Shown here: positions 1 through 4,445 of the stretch, piece by piece
Numbering within the stretch: the first letter of the stretch is position 1
Layout of the letters: each line of letters begins with the position of its first letter
Assembly: GCA_947625315.1 (NCBI GenBank)
Contig: CANQOE010000077.1
Coordinates: forward strand, 1 to 6,533
DNA from: an uncultured Bacilli bacterium
GTDB taxonomy: Bacteria > Bacillota_I > Bacilli_A > RF39 > UBA660
DNA length: 6,533 bases
Direction: 5' to 3'
The notes under the pieces: model-generated
Databases searched by the model: none
What the model saw: only the letters and a program-made list of their open reading frames with translations
Told to the model about the DNA's origin: nothing
Made by a program: the position numbers and the translations under genes

Positions 1-332
1 ATTCAGGAATTGCTACTTATCGAGGAACAGTTCATATAGGAGCTAAAGCTAGTAATGCGAAAGCCACGATTAAGTGTGATACCATAATTTTAGATGAGGC
101 CAGCAAAAGTTATTCTATACCTCAAAATATTGTAGATAATGCTAGTTCTTATATCGAACATGAAGCCACCATTTCGAAAGTTAATAAAGAGCAATTATTT
201 TATTTAATGAGTAAAGGTTTAAAAGAAGAAGAAGCTAAAGAATTGTTAGTTATAGGCTTTATTAAAGACTTTAGAAAAGAATTGCCTTTAGAATATGCCG
301 TAGAGCTAAATAGACTTATTAAAGAATATTAG
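1..332 (+). CDS. sufB: SufB, Fe-S cluster assembly scaffold (3' end only)
   Basis: This is the C-terminal 109 residues of SufB, read from base 3; the 5' end lies outside the window. SufB forms the SufBCD complex in the cytosol, where [Fe-S] clusters are built from sulfur delivered by SufS/SufU. The fragment shows the end of the beta-helix core (YRGTVHIGAKASNA) and then KCDTIILDE. The Cys at residue 25 of the fragment matches E. coli SufB Cys405. IEHEATISKV follows, with His53 and Glu54 at the positions of His433 and Glu434; the 28-residue Cys-to-His spacing is the same as in E. coli. The family ending LPLEYAVELNRLIK is present. The protein stops after KEY, without the short tail (MEGSIG-like) of many homologues. 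In Firmicutes sufB is usually the last gene of sufCDSUB, which fits the terminator-like sequence at its end. Confidence 0.93.
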   Translation, partial: SGIATYRGTVHIGAKASNAKATIKCDTIILDEASKSYSIPQNIVDNASSYIEHEATISKVNKEQLFYLMSKGLKEEEAKELLVIGFIKDFRKELPLEYAVELNRLIKEY

Positions 333-340
333 CTTTTTTT
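304..340 (+). terminator. Weak intrinsic terminator of sufB
   Basis: AGCTAA (304-309) can pair with TTAGCT (329-334), which is followed at once by a T run (334-340). The 3' arm covers the sufB stop codon. The stem is short and AT-rich with a long loop, so the call rests mainly on its position and the T tract. Confidence 0.4.
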
Positions 341-400
341 GTAAAGTTAAATCTCCTTTTTTTGTAAAGTAAAATTGGCTTTTTTTGTAAAATTAGATAT
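332..400. repeat. Three tandem copies of a 23-bp repeat
   Basis: Three head-to-tail units at 332-354, 355-377 and 378-400 each begin [G/C]C, then seven T, then GTAAA; their tails diverge (GTTAAATCT, GTAAAATTG, ATTAGATAT). The first unit contains the T tract of the sufB terminator. The third overlaps the last codons and stop of the minus-strand gene ending at 393. Replication slippage of a terminator T tract is the simplest origin. On the minus strand these are A tracts, so they do not form a normal terminator for the convergent gene. Confidence 0.75.
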
Positions 401-1541
401 TTAAAGTTCTAATTTTTTCTTGTTCAAAGTTTTGTTTTAAAGTTTCTAAAGAAGTTATTAAAATTTCTTTAACAGTATCTAGAGGCATATTTAATTTAGT
501 AGCAATTTGGTTTATACTTAATCCTTCTTGATATTTTAAATTTAATATTATATTAGCTTTAAGAGATAAACATTTTAAAGCATGGGGATGATTACCTAGA
601 TAAAATTTAATAGTATCTAAAGCTAATAAATATTTTATTTGGTCGTTAGTTTCTCTAATTATTTGCTCAATTATATAAATAGAAAAACCAGTTTCTAAAG
701 AAATAGAGCTTTTAGTATGAGGATAGTCTTCAGTACCATAATATAAAGCTAATATTTCTTTTTTATAACCAGAAAAGTTATTAATAATTCTTTTAACTTG
801 ATCAATAGAATATGGTCTTTTATAGGGTTTTGAAGTAATAGTTTTAAAATGATAAGTTGTTAAAATATCAGTAATTTTATTATTTAAGTTTTTAATAATA
901 CTATATATTTGACCTTGAGATAAATTAATAATTTGACTAATTTTAGTTATATAATGTTCTTTGGTATTTAAGCCATAATATAAAGTAAATATTTTTTGGT
1001 CTATTCCAGTTAAATAGGGAATAATTAGTTCTATTTGTTCTTTAGTAAATTTTTTGTGAATATTATTAATATCTTCGCCCATTAAGAGAATAGCAATTTT
1101 TTCATGAATTCTTTTTAAACGTTTTTGAACAGCTTGGAAGGTTATGTTTAATTCTTTACTTATATCTTTAAGAGTATAATATTTATTATTTAAACCATAA
1201 TAAAGAGTTAAAATAGTTTTATTAGTATCTTTAAAATAATCAATAACTTCTAATATTTCTTTTTTAGTATATCTTCTTTTAATGGCGTTTTCTTGAGGTT
1301 TACGGCCTCTTTTTATTTTAACTTCTTCTTTATTAGTTAAAATATTATTAATCTTAGTATGAATTCTCGCCATTTTTTTGGTAATAGTAGGTTGAGATAC
1401 ACCATATTTTTTAGCTATAGCCGTTAAAGTTAGATTATCAAAATAATAAAGCGAAACAAGTTCTTGTTCTTTAGTATTTAAATAATCATAAACCATTTTA
1501 ATTTCTGCAATATTAAAGGTAACTTTAGTTTTCTTAGGCAT
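393..1541 (-). CDS. Tandem sigma-70 region 4-like HTH array protein (five modules)
   Basis: This 382-residue protein is probably a cytosolic DNA-binding regulator. Four clear modules start at F9, Y91, F165 and Y244. In each, a leading helix is followed exactly 22 residues later by L-Y-Y (31, 113, 187, 266), then a helix-turn-helix ending in [R/K]I..KI or similar. A fifth, more diverged module lies at about 318-368. The YYGLNNK...TLKDISKELNI pattern matches RYGLDDG...TLEEIG..LGV of primary sigma factor region 4. Regions 1, 2 and 3 are absent, so it cannot act as a complete sigma factor. The base-reading R-E-R residues of sigma-70 are replaced (Q-P-T in module 1, F-Q-A in module 2), so specificity is probably altered. 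The linker after module 1 has an AT-hook-like KRGRKP (77-82). Start: ATG at 1541, with AAGGGGG seven bases upstream. It is monocistronic, divergent from ssb and convergent with sufB. The fold is confident; the biological role is unknown. Confidence 0.85.
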   Translation of the reverse strand: MPKKTKVTFNIAEIKMVYDYLNTKEQELVSLYYFDNLTLTAIAKKYGVSQPTITKKMARIHTKINNILTNKEEVKIKRGRKPQENAIKRRYTKKEILEVIDYFKDTNKTILTLYYGLNNKYYTLKDISKELNITFQAVQKRLKRIHEKIAILLMGEDINNIHKKFTKEQIELIIPYLTGIDQKIFTLYYGLNTKEHYITKISQIINLSQGQIYSIIKNLNNKITDILTTYHFKTITSKPYKRPYSIDQVKRIINNFSGYKKEILALYYGTEDYPHTKSSISLETGFSIYIIEQIIRETNDQIKYLLALDTIKFYLGNHPHALKCLSLKANIILNLKYQEGLSINQIATKLNMPLDTVKEILITSLETLKQNFEQEKIRTLNI

Positions 1542-1548
1542 ATATATT

Positions 1549-1555
1549 CCCCCTT
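1549..1555 (-). promoter_or_regulatory. Strong RBS of the sigma-4 array gene
   Basis: AAGGGGG on the minus strand lies seven bases before the ATG at 1541. It fixes the start and suggests efficient translation of this regulator. Confidence 0.75.
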
Positions 1556-1567
1556 AAAACAAAAATT

Positions 1568-1596
1568 ATCATAACATTTATAGGTTTACTTGTCAA
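1568..1596 (-). promoter_or_regulatory. Promoter of the sigma-4 array gene
   Basis: On the minus strand, TTGACA (1596-1591) and TATGAT (1573-1568) are separated by exactly 17 bases, and TGT before the -10 box makes an extended -10. The expected transcription start is near 1561, giving a leader of about 20 bases. Long A/T tracts upstream (about 1606-1645) could act as an UP element. Confidence 0.8.
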
Positions 1597-1605
1597 TATT
1601 TGACA
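1591..1605. promoter_or_regulatory. Palindrome of two opposed TTGACA boxes
   Basis: TGTCAA-TAT-TTGACA is a perfect 6+3+6 inverted repeat. Its left arm is the -35 box of the sigma-4 array gene. The right arm points toward ssb but has no good -10 box at the correct distance. It is a candidate operator, possibly autoregulatory; the binding protein is inferred only from position. Confidence 0.4.
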
Positions 1606-1641
1606 TTAAATTAAAAAAAATTTAAAAAAAATTTTTAAAAA

Positions 1642-1707
1642 ATATTAGCTATTTTAGGGTTAAATTACCTTCATTTGGGGTAATTTTGATATATAAAGCG
1701 CTAATAT
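1642..1707. repeat. Nested inverted repeats between divergent genes
   Basis: The outer arms are ATATTAGC (1642-1649) and GCTAATAT (1700-1707). The inner arms are AAATTACC (1662-1669) and GGTAATTT (1679-1686), around a 9-base loop. Both pairs are perfect over 8 bp. The element lies outside both identified promoters and their transcripts, so it is a DNA-level site, a small RNA, or chance in AT-rich sequence. TTGGGGTA in the inner loop/arm (1675-1682) recurs at 1750-1757, just before the ssb -35 box. Confidence 0.35.
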
Positions 1708-1758
1708 AAGACAAATTATGACTAGATTAGACATATTTAGAACCAAAAATTGGGGTAT

Positions 1759-1787
1759 TTGACGAAAGGTTAAATTTTTGCTATGGT
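1759..1787 (+). promoter_or_regulatory. Promoter of ssb
   Basis: TTGACG (1759-1764), a 17-base spacer and TATGGT (1782-1787), with TGC forming an extended -10. The start would be near 1794, just before the Shine-Dalgarno, so the leader is only about 20 bases. A TTGGGGTA copy at 1750-1757 sits immediately upstream. Confidence 0.7.
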
Positions 1788-1797
1788 AAAGTTGGAA

Positions 1798-1803
1798 AGG
1801 AGG
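1798..1803 (+). promoter_or_regulatory. RBS selecting the TTG start of ssb
   Basis: AGGAGG lies 11 bases before TTG 1815. The spacing is somewhat long, but the translated start MNQVVLVGRL is the usual SSB N-terminus and no ATG or GTG gives a better one. Confidence 0.7.
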
Positions 1804-1814
1804 GATAGTCTACG

Positions 1815-2162
1815 TTGAATCAGGTGGTTTTGGTGGGACGTTTAACTGATGAACCGGAAGTTAAAGAAAATAGTGATGGTACATTTCGAACTTTAATTAC
1901 GGTGGCAGTTGCTCGGGATTATAAGAATCAAGACGGAGAATATGAGGCTGATTTTATTCGTTGTGTTTTATGGAATGGTATAGCTAGTGCCACGAAAGAA
2001 TATACCCATAAAGGCGATATTTTAGGAATTAAAGGCAAATTGCAAACAAGAAGCTATGAAGTAGATCAAGAAAAGAAATATGTAACCGAAGTAGTTGTAG
2101 ATAAAGTCAGCTTTATTTCTCATAGTAAAAAAGAAAAAGAAAAAACAAAAAAAGAAGAATAA
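1815..2162 (+). CDS. ssb: Single-stranded DNA-binding protein, short form
   Basis: SSB coats single-stranded DNA in replication, repair and recombination, normally as a homotetramer. The 115 residues are almost entirely the OB fold. The sequence opens MNQVVLVGRLT, and strand motifs include LITVAVARD and DFIRCVLWN (with Trp53), followed by YTHKGDILGIKGKLQTRSY. The Gly/Pro/Gln linker and acidic DDDLPF-like tip of housekeeping SSBs are missing. The protein instead ends in a Lys/Glu-rich tail (HSKKEKEKTKKEE). That length and tail resemble accessory SSBs such as B. subtilis SsbB (113 residues) more than SsbA. It starts at TTG with its own promoter, and is not between rpsF and rpsR as the housekeeping copy usually is. 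A second, full-length SSB elsewhere in the genome is likely (inference). Family assignment is firm; the accessory role is a guess. Confidence 0.93.
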   Translation: MNQVVLVGRLTDEPEVKENSDGTFRTLITVAVARDYKNQDGEYEADFIRCVLWNGIASATKEYTHKGDILGIKGKLQTRSYEVDQEKKYVTEVVVDKVSFISHSKKEKEKTKKEE

Positions 2163-2170
2163 TTTGTTTG

Positions 2171-2208
2171 CTAAAAGTACCCATAGAATTTATGGAGTAT
2201 TTTTAGTT
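2171..2208 (+). terminator. Intrinsic terminator after ssb
   Basis: CTAAAAGTACCCATA (2171-2185) pairs with TATGGAGTATTTTTAG (2191-2206) around loop GAATT, with one G-T wobble and one bulged base. The T run in the 3' arm and the A run in the 5' arm would let the inner stem work as a terminator in either direction. It separates ssb from the next gene. Confidence 0.7.
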
Positions 2209-2232
2209 TAGGAGAAAATAGAATTAAAACAG

Positions 2233-2261
2233 TATTTAATAATAGGTTTTTATGTTATAAT
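2233..2261 (+). promoter_or_regulatory. Extended -10 promoter of the Fic gene
   Basis: A perfect TATAAT (2256-2261) is preceded by TGT, giving an extended -10. The -35 candidate TATTTA (2233-2238) is poor. Transcription from about 2268 would leave a leader of roughly 12 bases holding only the weak RBS GGTGAT (2269-2274). Confidence 0.6.
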
Positions 2262-2279
2262 ATTTATTGGTGATACTTA

Positions 2280-3011
2280 ATGGATGTTGTTAAAATAAAA
2301 GAGGAACTAATAGCCCAAAAAAAGAGTAATTTTCGTGGTAATATTTATCATTATTCCCAAGTTAATTTTTCTTATAATTCCAATAAAATAGAAGGTAGTA
2401 GACTAACTAGTGAAGAAACAGAAGCAATATTTGATACAGCATCTTTTATTCCTAAAAGTAATGATTTAATTAAATTAGATGATTTAATCGAAAATAAAAA
2501 TCATTTTAAATTATTTGATTATATGCTTGATAATATAGATAAAAAACTTTCTAAACAAATGCTTATAGAAATGAATAAAATATTAAAAAGAAATACTAGT
2601 GATGAAGAAGATCCAAGATATAATGTTGGTGGTTTTAAAACTATGCCTAATTTAATTAGTTTAGTTAATAATATTAAGACTACTCCTCCCGAAAAAGTCG
2701 AAGAAGAGATAGATTATCTTTTAAAAGAATATAATGCTAAAAAAAATATTACCCTAGAAGATATAATTGATTTTCACTTTAATTTTGAACTTATTCATCC
2801 CTTTGGAGATGCTAATGGAAGAATTGCAAGAATTATTATGTTTAAAGAATGTTTAAAAAATAATATTATGCCTTTTATTATTTTAGATGAAGATAAACCT
2901 TATTATATGCGAGGTTTAAAAGAATATAAAAGAGATAAAATGTTTTTAATAGATACTATAAAACATGAACAAGATTTATATGAAGATATATGTAAACAAT
3001 TATTGATATAA
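2280..3011 (+). CDS. Fic/DOC family protein AMP-transferase, class II (self-inhibited)
   Basis: Fic enzymes usually move AMP from ATP onto a hydroxyl side chain of a target protein. The 243-residue protein has the complete core motif HPFGDANGRIAR (173-184): catalytic His173, metal-binding Asp177, and Arg181 and Arg184 for the phosphates. This predicts an active enzyme. The N-terminal S34-N-K-I-E38-G39 fits the inhibitory motif (S/T)xxxE(G/N), whose Glu blocks ATP binding, so it is class II and restrains itself. The flap/target-docking segment probably lies near 115-127 (VGGFKTMPNLI). There is no signal peptide, so it is cytosolic. No antitoxin gene lies beside it, as expected for class II. 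ATG 2280 has GGTGAT five bases upstream. Terminators on both sides make it a single-gene unit. The target is unknown. Confidence 0.95.
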   Translation: MDVVKIKEELIAQKKSNFRGNIYHYSQVNFSYNSNKIEGSRLTSEETEAIFDTASFIPKSNDLIKLDDLIENKNHFKLFDYMLDNIDKKLSKQMLIEMNKILKRNTSDEEDPRYNVGGFKTMPNLISLVNNIKTTPPEKVEEEIDYLLKEYNAKKNITLEDIIDFHFNFELIHPFGDANGRIARIIMFKECLKNNIMPFIILDEDKPYYMRGLKEYKRDKMFLIDTIKHEQDLYEDICKQLLI

Positions 3012-3014
3012 AAG

Positions 3015-3048
3015 AAAATTAGTTAATTAGTTTTAGCTAATTTTTTTT
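3015..3048 (+). terminator. Intrinsic terminator after the Fic gene
   Basis: AAAATTAGTTA (3015-3025) pairs with TAGCTAATTTT (3034-3044), one pair being a wobble, around an 8-base loop. It runs into eight T (3041-3048). It begins three bases after the fic stop codon. Confidence 0.75.
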
Positions 3049-3064
3049 AGCATATATATTACTT

Positions 3065-3070
3065 AGGTGG
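3065..3070 (+). promoter_or_regulatory. RBS deciding the start of the anchored protein
   Basis: AGGTGG lies five bases before TTG 3076. The in-frame GTG at 3067 overlaps this site and has no RBS of its own. A TATATT box (3055-3060) would place a transcript start near 3067, so a leaderless GTG start cannot be fully excluded. Confidence 0.5.
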
Positions 3071-3075
3071 TTGTT

Positions 3076-3852
3076 TTGAAGAAATATTATCAATATTTAG
3101 GTTTAATATTAATTATGGTATTTGGTTTTTATTATACGGAAAAAGTAGCTTTAATTGTTTTAAATAAAAACCCATTAATGCAAGAAATAAATGCTAAAGC
3201 AAATAATTATAAAGAAGATTTTGTTAATGCTATAATTGAAGATAATTATATTATACCCGGTATAAATGGCAAAGTAGTGGATTCTAAAGAATCTTTTTAT
3301 AATATGCAAGATATGAATGTTTTTAATAGTTTATATTTAGTTTTTAAACAAGTAAAACCCGATGTATCTTTAGAAGATAATAAAGATAAAATAATTAATC
3401 AAGGAAATAATTATTTAAATAAAATAAGTTTAATTTTAGAAAATAATAATAATTTAAGTAATTATTTAAAAAGTAAGAATATTAAAGCTAATATATTAAC
3501 TAATTTAAATAATTATAAAAGAAATAACTATTTTGAAGTTATTAATAATGAATTAGAAAACTTTAAAGAATTAGATAATACTTTAAGTTTAAATAAAGAA
3601 AATAAACATCTATGTATGATAAATTCTAATAATATAGATCTTTGTAAGAAATATAAATATTATTTAATAGAACCTACATATATATTAAATAATAATATTA
3701 TTGAGATTAAAAATAAAATAGATAAAGGAAATATTATTCTAATTAAAGATAATACTAAATTAGAAGATTTATTAATACTTTTAAAAGAAATTAAATATAA
3801 AGATTTAGATATAGTATATTTAAGTGAATTAATTAGTGAAGAAAATAATTAA
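3076..3852 (+). CDS. Membrane-anchored extracellular protein, degenerate polysaccharide-deacetylase-like
   Basis: With the TTG start the protein has 258 residues: MKKYYQY, then a hydrophobic segment (about 8-29) that anchors it, leaving the rest outside the cell. The stretch VNAIIEDNYIIPGINGKVV (about 50-68), followed by a YNM...FN..YLVFKQVKPD segment, resembles the N-terminal region of Firmicute polysaccharide-deacetylase-like proteins as I recall them. The C-terminal DKGNIILIKDNTKLEDLLILLKEI...DIVYLSEL pattern resembles the last strands of the NodB fold. The catalytic NodB motifs (an Asp-Asp pair and HSxxH) are not present, so enzyme activity is unlikely. Cys180 and Cys190 could form an external disulfide. 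The middle is rich in Asn and Lys. There is no clear promoter of its own, so it may depend on read-through from the Fic gene. Its stop overlaps that of the convergent Xre gene. A real gene is likely; the fold is uncertain. Confidence 0.6.
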   Translation: MKKYYQYLGLILIMVFGFYYTEKVALIVLNKNPLMQEINAKANNYKEDFVNAIIEDNYIIPGINGKVVDSKESFYNMQDMNVFNSLYLVFKQVKPDVSLEDNKDKIINQGNNYLNKISLILENNNNLSNYLKSKNIKANILTNLNNYKRNNYFEVINNELENFKELDNTLSLNKENKHLCMINSNNIDLCKKYKYYLIEPTYILNNNIIEIKNKIDKGNIILIKDNTKLEDLLILLKEIKYKDLDIVYLSELISEENN

Positions 3853-4301
3853 ACTGGGATTAATTCTTTCGTACTATATAATAAATAATCTGCGCTTATA
3901 TTATATATTTTACATAAAGTATATAAAGTAGATGTACTAATTAAATAATTACCATGTTCATATTCACTTAAAATACTACGAGCTATACATAATTGTTTAG
4001 CTAATTTATTTTGAGTTATTTTATTATTTTTTCGAAAAGTTTTTAAATTATTACCCATAGTTATAAGATTAAGATTTTTAGATAAATCAGGATAATTAAC
4101 TTTAGAAGTAAAATTAAAAAGATAGTCTAAAGAAACATTAAAATAGTTAGCAAAAGTAATTAAATGCTTCAAAGGGATTAGACTATCTTGGGTTTCATAA
4201 TGGCTATATGTATAATTAGAAATGTTAAGAACCTGAGATATTTCTTTTTGAGAAATATTAGTACGAATTCTAACATATTTCATCATATTACCATAATTCA
4301 T
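3849..4301 (-). CDS. Xre family regulator with two tandem HTH domains
   Basis: This 150-residue cytosolic DNA-binding protein has two Cro/CI-type helix-turn-helix domains and little else. Domain 1 is at about 7-63 (TNISQKEISQVLNISNYTYSHYE...FNVSLDYLF). Domain 2 is at about 85-141 (NKITQNKLAKQLCIARSILSEYE...YNISADYLL). Both show the family pattern of S/TQ..lA..L.is...iS.YE followed by ..A..y.vs.DYLl. Two domains in one chain could bind a two-half-site operator without dimerising (inference). ATG 4301 has no good Shine-Dalgarno; M6 and M7 are alternative starts. A weak promoter candidate is TTCCAA-17-TAAAAT (-10 at 4324-4319). The gene is divergent from the surface-protein gene across 144 bases, so it is the natural candidate regulator of that gene and of itself. 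Its last four bases overlap the convergent gene's end. Confidence 0.9.
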   Translation of the reverse strand: MNYGNMMKYVRIRTNISQKEISQVLNISNYTYSHYETQDSLIPLKHLITFANYFNVSLDYLFNFTSKVNYPDLSKNLNLITMGNNLKTFRKNNKITQNKLAKQLCIARSILSEYEHGNYLISTSTLYTLCKIYNISADYLLYSTKELIPV

Positions 4302-4341
4302 ATAAATTCACTAGTTTTATTTTATTATTAGATTAAAAATA

Positions 4342-4359
4342 TTGGAAGAAAATTGCCAA
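4342..4359. promoter_or_regulatory. Candidate Xre operator
   Basis: TTGGAAGAAAATTGCCAA is an imperfect palindrome with perfect TTGG/CCAA ends, placed between the divergent Xre and surface-protein genes just upstream of the latter's promoter. The link to the Xre protein is by position only. Confidence 0.3.
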
Positions 4360-4380
4360 AATATTGACAAAAATATTGAC
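4358..4380 (+). repeat. Direct repeat AAAATATTGAC, 12-bp period
   Basis: Two exact 11-bp copies (4358-4368 and 4370-4380) each contain a TTGAC -35 core. The second is the -35 box of the promoter at 4376-4404; the first lies 12 bp upstream. A third partial copy, AATATTGG, is at 4338-4345. Confidence 0.6.
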
Positions 4381-4404
4381 TTTATCAGTTACCAAGTGTA
4401 TAAT
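4376..4404 (+). promoter_or_regulatory. Promoter of the surface-protein gene
   Basis: TTGACT (4376-4381), a 17-base spacer and a perfect TATAAT (4399-4404). The start would be near 4411, giving a leader of about 35 bases that ends in RBS AGGGAG (4433-4438), seven bases before ATG 4446. Confidence 0.8.
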
Positions 4405-4445
4405 TTAACTATAAACTAGGAAAATTAAAGATAGGGAGAATATAT

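Noticed and set aside
332..400. CRISPR array
   Set aside because: The three units are directly adjacent with no spacers, degenerate at one end and too short.
1718..1762. 14-codon frame starting MTRLDIF upstream of ssb
   Set aside because: It has no RBS and overlaps the -35 box of the ssb promoter; its length is expected by chance.
1783..1818. 11-codon frame overlapping the ssb start, as in a leader peptide
   Set aside because: Its ATG lies inside the -10 box of the ssb promoter, so it would not be transcribed from that promoter, and it has no RBS.
2163..2279. Possible antitoxin gene before the Fic protein
   Set aside because: The space holds only a terminator and a promoter, and the Fic protein carries its own inhibitory motif, so no separate antitoxin is expected.
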